From Marinosulfonomonas sp. (lineage in GTDB: Bacteria; Pseudomonadota; Alphaproteobacteria; Rhodobacterales; Rhodobacteraceae), in contig WGBJ01000191.1 of NCBI GenBank assembly GCA_015494385.1, positions 1 through 10,589 on the forward strand: a stretch of DNA of 10,589 bases, written 5' to 3'. Below, piece by piece: positions 1 through 6,813 of this stretch. The number at the start of each line of letters is the position of its first letter. Position 1 is the stretch's first letter. A program made the translations under genes and the position numbers. The notes beneath the pieces are model-generated. The model had not been told where the DNA came from. It did no database searches and saw only the letters and a program-made list of their open reading frames with translations.

Positions 1-787
1 TGCCAAGGCCACCCACGATCGCGCTGGCGAAAATCGGCAGCAGCAATTGGAAATAGGTGAACGGTTTAAAGGACTTGTCCAACCCATACAGCACACCGGC
101 AATGGTGATCAGGGCCGCCACGATCATCCATGTATAGACCACCACCCGTTCCGGGTTGATGCCCGACAGCAGCGCCAGATCCTCGTTATCGGAAAAGGCG
201 CGCATGCTCTTGCCCGTGCGGGTGCGGTTCAGGAACCAGAACAGTGCGATCACCACCAGAACAGCCGTGACAACGGTAATGCCTTGGGTGGTTTTCAGCG
301 CCAGACCTTCTTTCAGGCCGGTCATATGCTTGAATTCCCGCGCTGTCATGATGAAGCGTTCGCCATCGGCAAAGCGTTGATCGCCCGGCCCGATGATAAA
401 GCGCACCAGACCATTCAGGATGAACATCACCCCCAGCGACACCATCACGAAAATCACCGGTGCGGCCTTTTGTTTTCGATAGAACCTATACACCATCCGG
501 TCGGTGACCAGCACCAGTATCATCGTGCCCAATATGCCGAACGGCAGCGCCAGCAGGGCGGTTGGCAGCGGTCCAAGGTTGATCCCCATGCTTTGAAACC
601 ACCATGTGAACAGGATGGTAATCATGGTGCCAAAGGCCATGGTGTCGCCATGGGCAAAGTTGGAAAACCGCAGGATGCCGTAAATCAGCGTCACCCCCAG
701 CGCCCCCAGCGCCAGTTGGCTACCGTAAGCGATTGCGGGGATCAGCACATAATTGGAAAGCGCCACAAGCGCGTTCAGGAAGTCCAT
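1..787 (-). CDS. livH: LivH-type branched-chain amino acid ABC transporter permease (partial, cut by left edge)
   Basis: One of the two inner-membrane permeases of a HAAT-family ABC importer; with a LivM partner it forms the channel energised by the two ATPases encoded upstream. The minus-strand frame from ATG at 787 stays open to position 1 (262 codons; full family members are roughly 290-340 aa), so the C-terminus is missing. The translation is strongly hydrophobic with several membrane spans. It carries family marks: RFSNFAHGDTMAFG near residue 40, a DNEDLALLSGI segment in the cytoplasmic loop, and FASAIVGGLG at the truncated end, the start of the ATPase-contacting EAA-like loop. The ATG shares one base with the TAA of the upstream small gene (TAATG), which indicates translational coupling. 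A GAGGG about 9 nt upstream can serve as ribosome site. The exact substrate is not decided by sequence. livM would be expected beyond the left edge. Confidence 0.93.
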   Translation of the reverse strand, partial: MDFLNALVALSNYVLIPAIAYGSQLALGALGVTLIYGILRFSNFAHGDTMAFGTMITILFTWWFQSMGINLGPLPTALLALPFGILGTMILVLVTDRMVYRFYRKQKAAPVIFVMVSLGVMFILNGLVRFIIGPGDQRFADGERFIMTAREFKHMTGLKEGLALKTTQGITVVTAVLVVIALFWFLNRTRTGKSMRAFSDNEDLALLSGINPERVVVYTWMIVAALITIAGVLYGLDKSFKPFTYFQLLLPIFASAIVGGLG

Positions 788-1143
788 TAGTTCATACCCT
801 CGCATTGTCCCATATAGGAAACCACCACCGGCCCCTGCATTTGCACCGAATAGCGTGCGGCGCCCTTCGGCGCGATGGTCAGCATGTGATAGGCCGTTTC
901 GGTTGCACCAATCAGCGTGCTGGTTTCGTCAGGGAAACGGTTGTCAAACACCAGCCCGTCGATGTTTTCGGCGTCGGTCTGGATGACAAAGCCCGTTTGG
1001 TCATCATGGTTCACGACGAAACCGAAATCGGTATCCGTGCAGGTTTCACCCTCGAAACACTCGGTGGTGAAATGGCAGGTGGCATATTCGTCCCCCGCCC
1101 ATGCCAGCGTTGGCAGCATCAGGAATGCAATCAGAAATCTCAT
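787..1143 (-). CDS. small secreted four-cysteine protein of unknown function, inside the liv operon
   Basis: I do not recognise a named family. The 118-aa product begins with a clear Sec signal peptide: MRF, a hydrophobic core, and a likely cleavage after LAWA at residue 16, so it should be periplasmic. The mature chain of about 102 aa is acidic and has four cysteines: three near the N-terminus (23, 29, 35) and one near the C-terminus (114, in YMGQCE). This fits two disulfides. The rest alternates hydrophobic and polar residues, suggesting a small beta-rich fold. ATG 1143 is preferred over an in-frame start at 1185 because it gives the signal peptide directly and has a strong GGGAGGG site at 1151-1157. 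It starts 4 nt after the livF stop and its TAA overlaps the livH start by one base, so it is co-translated with the transporter. An accessory role at the periplasmic side of the importer is inference. The late-Cys, beta-rich look faintly recalls small lysozyme-inhibitor-like folds, but I would not assign it. Confidence 0.82.
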   Translation of the reverse strand: MRFLIAFLMLPTLAWAGDEYATCHFTTECFEGETCTDTDFGFVVNHDDQTGFVIQTDAENIDGLVFDNRFPDETSTLIGATETAYHMLTIAPKGAARYSVQMQGPVVVSYMGQCEGMN

Positions 1144-1147
1144 GCCC

Positions 1148-1861
1148 CTACCCTCCCAAAAAGCTTTTGCGCACTTCGGGGTCATTCAACAGAACCTGCC
1201 CCGTGTCGGTGAACCGGTTGCGGCCCTGCACCAGAACATAGCCCTTGTCGGCGATCTCCAGTGCCTGGCGGGCGTTTTGCTCGACCATCAGGATGGAAAT
1301 ACCGGTGCGGGCAACCTCGATGATGCGGTCGAACAATTCGTCCATCACAATCGGTGAAACCCCTGCGGTGGGTTCGTCCAGCATCAGAACCTGCGGCCGT
1401 GTCATCAGCGCGCGGCCCACGGCCACCTGCTGACGCTGCCCGCCGGACAATTCGCCGGCCATCTGGTAGCGTTTGTCCTTCAGGATCGGGAACAGCTCGT
1501 AAACCTGCTCCATCGTGTGGGAAATGTCGTCGCGACGCAAAAACGCGCCCATTTCAAGGTTTTCTTCAACCGTCATGCCGGTGAAAATATTGTGGGTCTG
1601 CGGCACAAAGGCCATGCCCTTGCCCACGCGGGCCTGCGGCGACAGGTTGGTGATGTCTTCACCGCCCAGACGCACCGACCCGGAACGTACATTCAGCATC
1701 CCGAACACCGCCTTCATCGCAGTGGATTTACCGGCACCGTTCGGGCCGACAATCACGGCGATCTGCCCCTTGTCCACGGCAATGGTGCATTCGTGCAGAA
1801 TATCGGGGCCTTTGCCATAGCCACCGGTCATGGCGTCGCCGATCAGAAACGGTTCAGACAT
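1148..1861 (-). CDS. livF: LivF-type ABC transporter ATP-binding protein
   Basis: Cytoplasmic ATPase that pairs with LivG to power branched-chain amino acid (HAAT-type) import. The 237-aa length is typical for LivF. Motifs visible in order: Walker A GPNGAGKST at 39-47, Q-loop Gln88, signature LSGGQ at 138-142, Walker B VLMLDEP at 158-164, and VEQN at 193-196. LivF proteins normally carry Gln where most ABC ATPases have the switch histidine, so Gln195 is a family trait and not damage. The C-terminus ends in the usual SFLGG. The start at 1861 (MSEPFLIG) is preceded by a G-run rather than a strong Shine-Dalgarno site. The gene lies 93 nt after livG, a gap filled by two palindromes, and 4 nt before the small secreted-protein gene. 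Confidence 0.96.
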   Translation of the reverse strand: MSEPFLIGDAMTGGYGKGPDILHECTIAVDKGQIAVIVGPNGAGKSTAMKAVFGMLNVRSGSVRLGGEDITNLSPQARVGKGMAFVPQTHNIFTGMTVEENLEMGAFLRRDDISHTMEQVYELFPILKDKRYQMAGELSGGQRQQVAVGRALMTRPQVLMLDEPTAGVSPIVMDELFDRIIEVARTGISILMVEQNARQALEIADKGYVLVQGRNRFTDTGQVLLNDPEVRKSFLGG

Positions 1862-1874
1862 GGCAACCCCCGTT

Positions 1875-1947
1875 GTCCCGGACCTGATCCGGGACCTGCT
1901 TGCATATCACCCCAAAGACCCCGGATCGCAGTCCGGGGCAGCGCAGG
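1875..1947. repeat. pair of GC-rich palindromes (REP-like element) between livG and livF
   Basis: Two inverted repeats fill the livG-livF gap. The first has an 8-bp stem GTCCCGGA/TCCGGGAC (1875-1882 and 1888-1895) with a 5-nt loop. The second has a 7-bp stem CCCCGGA/TCCGGGG (1919-1925 and 1932-1938) with a 6-nt loop. Just outside them CCTGC (1895-1899) can pair with GCAGG (1943-1947), bringing both hairpins onto one larger fold. The two share the CCGGA/TCCGG core. Similar CCCCGGA...TCCGGGG units recur between genes in many alphaproteobacterial genomes as I recall, so this is probably a dispersed REP-like repeat. Inside an operon it could stabilise mRNA ends or reduce downstream expression. 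No T-run follows, so it is not a standard terminator. Confidence 0.65.
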
Positions 1948-1954
1948 ATAATGC

Positions 1955-2743
1955 TCATGCCCCGGCCTCCTCTTTCACTTTATTTTTCAGGCCTGTGCCC
2001 AGATAGGCCTCGATCACCTGCTCGTTTGCCTTGATCTCGTCCAGTGTGCCTTCGGCCAGAACCTTGCCCTCGGCCATACAGATCACCGGATCACAAAGGC
2101 GGCCAATGAAATCCATGTCGTGTTCAATCACCACAAAGGTATAGCCGCGTTCCTTGTTCAGGCGGATAATGGCATCGCCAATGGTGTTCAATAGCGTGCG
2201 GTTCACGCCTGCGCCCACTTCGTCCAGAAACACGATCTTGGCGTCCACCATCATGGTGCGGCCCAGTTCCAGCAGCTTTTTCTGCCCGCCAGACAGGTTG
2301 CCCGCCTTTTCGTCCTTCAGATGGTCGATGGTCAGGAATTCCAGCACCTCGTCAGCCTTTTTCAGCAGCGCGGCTTCTTCCTGTGCGATGCGGCCACGGT
2401 GGAACCATGTGTTCCACAGGTTTTCACCCGATTGCCCGCCGGGCACCATCATCAGGTTTTCCCGCACGCTCATCGACGAAAATTCATGCGCGATCTGGAA
2501 GGTGCGCAACAGCCCCTTGTGGAACAATTCATGCGGCGGCAGGCCGGTTATATCCTCGCCCTGCATGGTTACGCGACCGCCAGTCGGTTTAAGAACCCCG
2601 GCTATCACGTTGAAAAGAGTGGTTTTACCAGCGCCATTCGGGCCAATCAGACCCGTGATCGAGCCCTCGGCAATCTGCATCGTTGCCCCGTCCACAGCGC
2701 GAAAACCGCCAAAGTGTTTCGAGACGTCTTCTACGACGATCAT
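1955..2743 (-). CDS. livG: LivG-type ABC transporter ATP-binding protein
   Basis: Second cytoplasmic ATPase of the importer, partner of LivF. The 262-aa product has Walker A GPNGAGKTT at 34-42, Q-loop Gln83, a long insert with aromatic residues at 109-114 typical of LivG, signature LSGGQ at 150-154, Walker B IVFLDE at 170-175 followed by VGAGVN, and the switch histidine in VVIEHDMDF (His208). The Walker B region reads DEVGAGVN where LivG proteins usually have DEPAAGLN; Glu175 is kept, so activity is expected. The start at 2743 has AAGGGG 8 nt upstream. It follows the binding-protein gene by 101 nt containing a strong hairpin, and is separated from livF by a repeat pair. The C-terminus is a charged tail (KNKVKEEAGA). 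Confidence 0.95.
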   Translation of the reverse strand: MIVVEDVSKHFGGFRAVDGATMQIAEGSITGLIGPNGAGKTTLFNVIAGVLKPTGGRVTMQGEDITGLPPHELFHKGLLRTFQIAHEFSSMSVRENLMMVPGGQSGENLWNTWFHRGRIAQEEAALLKKADEVLEFLTIDHLKDEKAGNLSGGQKKLLELGRTMMVDAKIVFLDEVGAGVNRTLLNTIGDAIIRLNKERGYTFVVIEHDMDFIGRLCDPVICMAEGKVLAEGTLDEIKANEQVIEAYLGTGLKNKVKEEAGA

Positions 2744-2792
2744 ATAGTCATCCCCTTGCCCCGACCGTTTCGGCCTTGTGGCTTATGTGCGC

Positions 2793-2821
2793 AAACAGCC
2801 CGAAAACGTTTCGGGCTGTTT
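2793..2821 (-). terminator. perfect 13-bp hairpin downstream of the binding-protein gene (partial terminator or mRNA stabiliser)
   Basis: AAACAGCCCGAAA (2793-2805) is exactly complementary to TTTCGGGCTGTTT (2809-2821), leaving a 3-nt loop. It lies 23 nt after the stop of the binding-protein gene and about 50 nt before livG, all on the minus strand. The T-residues following the GC core are part of the stem (CTGTTT), followed by GCGC rather than more T. It is therefore either a leaky intrinsic terminator or a 3' stabiliser. In both cases it would allow more binding protein than ATPase and permease to be made, as is usual for periplasmic importers. The level effect is inference. Confidence 0.75.
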
Positions 2822-2844
2822 ACAGTTATTTAGTGGCTACAAGA

Positions 2845-4038
2845 CTAGCGGTAGCTGGCTGTTTCGACCTTGCCATCCTTGATGATGATCTCGCGGTAGT
2901 TACCAGCGGATTCACCAGGCCCGATCAGTTCAACCGCGGTTGCACCGACATAATCGATGTCGCCACCGTCAGCCAGGATTTTCAGCGCTTTGGCCAATTC
3001 ACCAGGGAAGATTTGCTCGCCGGGCGCGTTGGCAACTTCCATCACCTTGCCTTTGAAGTCTTCCGAGTTTGCCGAACCGGCAGCCTGCATCGCCAGCATG
3101 ATCAGCGCAGCAGCATCATAGGATTCAGGCGAGAAAGGCGACGTTGCCTCGAAGGCGCCGTTTACCATGGCTTCGTATTTGGCAGCACCCGGGCTGTCTG
3201 TGCCGGGATGCTGGCCGGTCGAGCCGTCAATGTCGGAGCCGAAATTGTCGGTCAGCGCGGTGCCGATCATACCGTCAGGGAAGTGGAACGTGTCAAACGC
3301 GCCGGTGTCCAGTGCGGCACGAACGATGCCGGCCCCACCCTGGTCGATGTAACCTGCAACAACCAGACGGTCACCGCCGGCAGCGGCCAGCGCGCCAACT
3401 TCGGCCGAATAGTCGGCTTTGCCATCTTCGTGGGCTGCGGAAATGGTGACTGTGCCGCCAGCCGCTTCATACGCGGTCTGGAACGCATCGGCCAAACCTT
3501 TGCCGTAGTCGTTGTTTGTATAGGTCAGCGCAACAGATTTGATGCCCTGCTCCATCAGGATGTCGCTCATCACAACGCCTTGGCGCGCATCAGACGGGGC
3601 TGTGCGGAAGAACAGACCGTTATCTTCGGCTGTCGACAATGCAGGCGATGTGGCGGATGGCGAAATCATTACGATGCCGTTTGGCACAGCAACATTCGAC
3701 AGGATCGCGCCGGTTACGCCGGAACAGTCAGCGCCCATGATGGCCTTGACGCCATCGGATGTGACCAGACGTTCGGCAGCAGCGGTTGCAGCAGCGGAAT
3801 CAACGCAAGTCGAGTCAGCGCGAACCGAAGTTACGGTTTTGCCGCCCAGCAGCAGGCCCGAGTCTGTGACTTCTTTCATCGCCAGTTCGGCGCCGTCGGC
3901 CATGTGGGGTGTTAGCGATTCAATCGGGCCGGTAAAGCCCAGGATCACACCGATTTTAACTTCGTTCGAGTGGCTACCTGCAAATGCAGTACCAGCCATA
4001 AGCGCCGCGGATGCGGTCGCCAGTAGCAGCTTTTTCAT
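2845..4038 (-). CDS. branched-chain amino acid-type (LivK-like) ABC transporter periplasmic substrate-binding protein
   Basis: Periplasmic receptor that captures the solute and delivers it to the LivHM permease. The 397-aa protein starts with a textbook Sec signal peptide (MKK, hydrophobic core, cleavage after TAFA at residue 20). The mature part begins NEVKIGVILGFTGP, the first strand of the type I periplasmic fold (Peripla_BP_6). Other marks are Cys78 and Cys105, a likely disulfide; SPSATSPAL at 126-134, matching the ligand-carboxylate/amino-binding loop of this family; and TNNDYGKG near residue 173. ATG 4038 is chosen over an in-frame ATG at 4125 because it yields the signal peptide and has GGGAG at 4045-4049, 6 nt upstream. 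It is first in the importer operon. The ligand could be leucine-type amino acids, but this family also binds amides, urea and other amino acids, so I leave the symbol blank. Confidence 0.95.
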   Translation of the reverse strand: MKKLLLATASAALMAGTAFAGSHSNEVKIGVILGFTGPIESLTPHMADGAELAMKEVTDSGLLLGGKTVTSVRADSTCVDSAAATAAAERLVTSDGVKAIMGADCSGVTGAILSNVAVPNGIVMISPSATSPALSTAEDNGLFFRTAPSDARQGVVMSDILMEQGIKSVALTYTNNDYGKGLADAFQTAYEAAGGTVTISAAHEDGKADYSAEVGALAAAGGDRLVVAGYIDQGGAGIVRAALDTGAFDTFHFPDGMIGTALTDNFGSDIDGSTGQHPGTDSPGAAKYEAMVNGAFEATSPFSPESYDAAALIMLAMQAAGSANSEDFKGKVMEVANAPGEQIFPGELAKALKILADGGDIDYVGATAVELIGPGESAGNYREIIIKDGKVETASYR

Positions 4039-4257
4039 GTTCTTCTCCCATGTTAGAACTATAAGTCCGGCCCCGAACCTATTCGGCCTGCGGTCAAAAG
4101 AAAAGTAATTAGAGCCATAAATCACGGGGTTAATGGGGTTGAAACCGTTGTTTTGGGGTTCGATCTACCCAGTATCCGGTATTTTTCCGGCAGTTTTCCC
4201 GCATTTGCCGGATCAGATCAATCCGCCCGAATTGACATGGCCCTATTCGGGGAATCG
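4039..4257 (-). promoter_or_regulatory. upstream region of the transporter operon with phased CCGG boxes and hairpins
   Basis: This 219-bp gap between the regulator and the binding-protein gene should hold the operon promoter, but I see no convincing -35/-10 pair. It does hold CCGG boxes at 4176, 4187 and 4208, spaced 11 and 21 bp and so on one face of the helix. The outer ones form ATCCGG/CCGGAT (4174-4179, 4208-4213) and the inner pair CCGGCA/TGCCGG (4187-4192, 4206-4211). A small CCGAA/TTCGG hairpin (4073-4077, 4082-4086) lies about 35 nt upstream of the start codon. These could be the binding site of the adjacent AraC-type regulator and a leader structure. That assignment is inference. 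Confidence 0.4.
4226..4251 (-). terminator. weak hairpin just after the regulator stop
   Basis: CCCGAAT (4226-4232) pairs with ATTCGGG (4245-4251) around a 12-nt loop, starting 6 nt beyond the regulator's stop codon on the minus strand. No T-run follows, so it is at best a weak or Rho-assisted end. Transcripts of the regulator could read through into the transporter operon. Confidence 0.3.
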
Positions 4258-5262
4258 CTATCCCGGATCATGCGACCCTTGTGCGCCCCGTTCGCGATAA
4301 GGTGTGGTGCTGTAATGCGCGCGGTAGCATTTGGAAAAATGCGACGGGCTGGCAAAGCCACAGGCCAAGGCCACATTGATCACGCTCATATCCGTCTGCA
4401 TCAAAAGGTTGCGCGCCTTTTGCAGCCGCAATTCCATATAATAGCGTTTGGGCGATCGGTTCAGGTAGCGGCGAAACAACCGCTCCAGCTGACGCGTGGA
4501 CATGCCGACATCGCGTGCCAGTATCGACGGGGAAATAGGCTCTTCCAGATTGCCCTCCATCATTTTGATCACGCTGGCCAGTTTCGGGTGGCGCACGCCG
4601 ATGCGCGTCGGAATAGACAAGCGTTGCGTGTCGCGATCTGTGCGGATCGAGGAATAGATCAACTGATCGGCCACCGCATTGGCCAGATCCTCGCCGTGTT
4701 CATTGGCAATCAATGTCAGAAACAGATCAATCGAGGCCGTCCCCCCTGCTGCTGTATACCGGTTTCCATCAATCACAAAGACCGATTTGGTCAGTTCGAT
4801 TTCGTCGAAATCCTCGGCGAAACTGTCCTGATTTTCCCAATGTATCGTGGCGCGTTTGCCATCCAGCAATCCGGCCCGCGCCAAAGTATATGCTGCCGTA
4901 CACAAACCGGCAATCCGCACCCCGCGCCGCGCCTCGCGCCGCAGCCAGTTCAGCACCGGCTTGGTGGTTGCCTTTTGCACATCCAGCCCGCCACACAAAA
5001 CGATCGTGTCGTCCCGGTTGGTTTCGATAAATCCGTTGTCCAGCTTGATCTGCACCAATGACGAACTGGTGCCGAAATCCCCGTTCTCGCCAACGAACAG
5101 GATTTCATACAGGTTTCGGCCCGACATCCGGTTGGCCAGCCGCAATGCCTCGACCGCGCTGGCAAAGCTGATCAGGGTAAACCTGTCCAGCAGGGCAAAC
5201 ACAAAACGATGCGGCTTTTGCGGCTCGTTTTCGATGTCGACGATCTGGCGACTCACATCCAT
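4258..5262 (-). CDS. GlxA-family transcriptional regulator (DJ-1/PfpI-like domain plus AraC-type DNA-binding domain)
   Basis: Transcription factor of about 334 aa with two parts. Residues about 18-200 form a DJ-1/PfpI (class I glutamine amidotransferase-like) sensor domain with the nucleophile-elbow cysteine kept (AGLCTAA, Cys121), ATIHW at 138-142 and the family hallmark YTAAGGTASID near 169-179. Residues about 230-325 form an AraC-type double helix-turn-helix (LARDVGMSTRQLERLFRRYL at 248-267, then VALACGFASPSHFSKCYR). The layout resembles GbdR/CdhR/ArgR-type regulators, which often sense quaternary amines or amino acids. The ligand here is unknown. ATG 5262 is chosen over an in-frame TTG at 5280 because AAGGA at 5271-5275 sits 8 nt upstream of the ATG. 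It is co-directional with, and directly upstream of, the importer operon and divergent from the DAHP synthase gene, so the importer is the likely target (inference). Confidence 0.92.
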   Translation of the reverse strand: MDVSRQIVDIENEPQKPHRFVFALLDRFTLISFASAVEALRLANRMSGRNLYEILFVGENGDFGTSSSLVQIKLDNGFIETNRDDTIVLCGGLDVQKATTKPVLNWLRREARRGVRIAGLCTAAYTLARAGLLDGKRATIHWENQDSFAEDFDEIELTKSVFVIDGNRYTAAGGTASIDLFLTLIANEHGEDLANAVADQLIYSSIRTDRDTQRLSIPTRIGVRHPKLASVIKMMEGNLEEPISPSILARDVGMSTRQLERLFRRYLNRSPKRYYMELRLQKARNLLMQTDMSVINVALACGFASPSHFSKCYRAHYSTTPYRERGAQGSHDPG

Positions 5263-5376
5263 TTGCGGCGTCCTTAACAAGTGGTTGAATTACCGAAACA
5301 GGTTTGTGATTTCCGATCAAGCAAAACCATATCAGCGGCTAAATTTTCTTCTGTTACAGCACGGGCATTTCCCCTG

Positions 5377-5405
5377 TTGGCACTTGGGGCATTCGTGATT
5401 ATACT
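5377..5405 (+). promoter_or_regulatory. sigma70-type promoter of the DAHP synthase gene
   Basis: TTGGCA (5377-5382) and TATACT (5400-5405) are separated by exactly 17 bp, close to the consensus. A start of transcription near 5412 would leave a leader of about 30 nt. A GGAG ribosome site (5430-5433) lies 8 nt before the ATG at 5442. The short leader leaves no room for a leader-peptide attenuator. Confidence 0.7.
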
Positions 5406-5441
5406 TTGCCTTTCTGACACTTATTTTCTGGAGCAAAGACG

Positions 5442-6809
5442 ATGACAAATTGGCAAAAATCTGACTGGCGGAACAAACCGCGGGTACAGATGCCCGAGTA
5501 TACGGACGAGGCCACGCTGAATGCTGTAGAAGCTCAGCTTGCTAAATATCCGCCGCTCGTCTTTGCAGGCGAGGCCCGGCGTCTGAAATCGGCCCTTGCC
5601 GATGCCGCCGAGGGGCGCGCGTTTTTGCTGCAAGGCGGCGATTGCGCCGAAAGCTTTGCCGAGTTTTCCGCCGACACCATTCGTGACACCTTTAAAGTGA
5701 TGCTGCAAATGGCGATGGTGCTGACTTATGGCGCCAAGGTGCCGGTGGTCAAAGTGGGCCGTATGGCCGGCCAGTTCGCCAAGCCGCGTTCCGCCCCGAC
5801 CGAAACCGTGGATGGCGTGGAATTGCCCAGCTACCGTGGCGATATCATCAACGATCTGCCCTTCACCGCCGAGGCCCGCATCCCGAACCCGCAAAAGATG
5901 TTGCAGGCCTATACACAGGCGGCCGCGTCATTGAACCTTGTGCGGGCGTTTTCGACAGGTGGTTATGCCGATGTGCATCAGGTGCATTCCTGGACCATGG
6001 GGTTCACCCGTGGGGAAAACGCCGCCAAATATCGCGAAATGGCCCAACGGATTTCCGACACGCTGGATTTCATGAAGGCCGCCGGTGTGGACAGCAGCCG
6101 CGCCCACACATTGCAGACGGTTGATTTCTATACCAGTCACGAGGCCCTGTTGCTGGAATACGAAGAAGCCCTGTGCCGGATCGACAGCACCACCGGTGTG
6201 CCGGTTGCCGGTTCCGGCCACTTCCTGTGGATCGGGGACCGCACCCGTCAGCCCGACGGCGCACATGTGGAATTCCTGCGTGGTGTGCAAAACCCGATTG
6301 GTATGAAATGCGGGCCAACCATGACCACCGAGGATCTGAAGGTTCTGCTAAACAAACTGAACCCGGAAAACGAGGCAGGCCGTTTGACCCTGATCACCCG
6401 TTTTGGCGCTGGCAATGTGGGCGACCACCTGCCCCGCCTGATCAAAACGGTTCAGGAGGAAGGTGCCAATGTGTTGTGGACCTGCGATCCGATGCACGGC
6501 AACACGATCAAATCGGCCTCGGGCTATAAAACCCGCCCGTTTGATTCCGTATTGCGCGAGGTGCGTGAATTCTTTGCCATCCACAAGGCCGAGGGAACTG
6601 TCCCCGGTGGTGTGCATTTTGAAATGACCGGACAGGATGTCACCGAATGCACCGGCGGCGTGCGGGCTGTCACCGACGAAGATCTGTCGGCCCGTTACCA
6701 CACTGCGTGTGATCCCCGCCTGAACGCCAGCCAATCGCTGGAACTGGCGTTTCTGGTGGCCGAAGAACTGTCGGACCTGCGCCAAAGCAAACAGGCTGAA
6801 GCGGTCTAA
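5442..6809 (+). CDS. aroG: class II 3-deoxy-7-phosphoheptulonate (DAHP) synthase
   Basis: Condenses phosphoenolpyruvate with erythrose 4-phosphate to DAHP, the first step of the shikimate pathway to aromatic amino acids, in the cytoplasm. The 455-aa protein is the plant/Mycobacterium type (class II, DAHP_synth_2), full length. The expected metal and active-site residues are visible: Cys68 (QGGDCAES), His352 (DPMHGNT), Glu394 (HFEMTG) and Asp424 (CDPRLN). Their spacing matches Cys87, His369, Glu411 and Asp441 of the M. tuberculosis enzyme as I recall them. Substrate-binding stretches include GMKCGPT (287-293) and [13 protein letters not shown]. The N-terminal extension is short compared with the mycobacterial enzyme, so feedback regulation may differ. 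It has its own promoter and appears monocistronic. Its stop is 4 nt from the stop of the convergent PAS gene. The symbol is by analogy; class II enzymes are also named otherwise. Confidence 0.96.
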   Translation: MTNWQKSDWRNKPRVQMPEYTDEATLNAVEAQLAKYPPLVFAGEARRLKSALADAAEGRAFLLQGGDCAESFAEFSADTIRDTFKVMLQMAMVLTYGAKVPVVKVGRMAGQFAKPRSAPTETVDGVELPSYRGDIINDLPFTAEARIPNPQKMLQAYTQAAASLNLVRAFSTGGYADVHQVHSWTMGFTRGENAAKYREMAQRISDTLDFMKAAGVDSSRAHTLQTVDFYTSHEALLLEYEEALCRIDSTTGVPVAGSGHFLWIGDRTRQPDGAHVEFLRGVQNPIGMKCGPTMTTEDLKVLLNKLNPENEAGRLTLITRFGAGNVGDHLPRLIKTVQEEGANVLWTCDPMHGNTIKSASGYKTRPFDSVLREVREFFAIHKAEGTVPGGVHFEMTGQDVTECTGGVRAVTDEDLSARYHTACDPRLNASQSLELAFLVAEELSDLRQSKQAEAV

Positions 6810-6813
6810 GGGC

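Noticed and set aside
170..181. Lys/Gln change in Walker motifs or a missing switch histidine in LivF
   Set aside because: VEQN in place of a histidine motif is normal for LivF; both ATPases look intact.
47..790. Long plus-strand open frame of 247 codons
   Set aside because: It is antisense to the clear livH reading frame, has a His/Gln/Arg-rich composition typical of a shadow frame and matches no family.
1144..1185. Upstream start at 1185 for the small secreted protein
   Set aside because: It would overlap livF and place 14 residues before the signal peptide; ATG 1143 has GGGAGGG in the right place.
4039..4125. N-terminal extension of the binding protein from an upstream ATG at 4125
   Set aside because: It would bury the signal peptide behind 29 residues; ATG 4038 has a good ribosome site and a direct signal peptide.
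5263..5280. TTG start at 5280 for the GlxA-type regulator
   Set aside because: The TTG lies upstream of the AAGGA ribosome site that fits the ATG at 5262.
5405..5441. Possible leader-peptide or riboswitch control of the DAHP synthase gene
   Set aside because: The predicted leader is only about 30 nt and shows no run of aromatic codons or stable fold.
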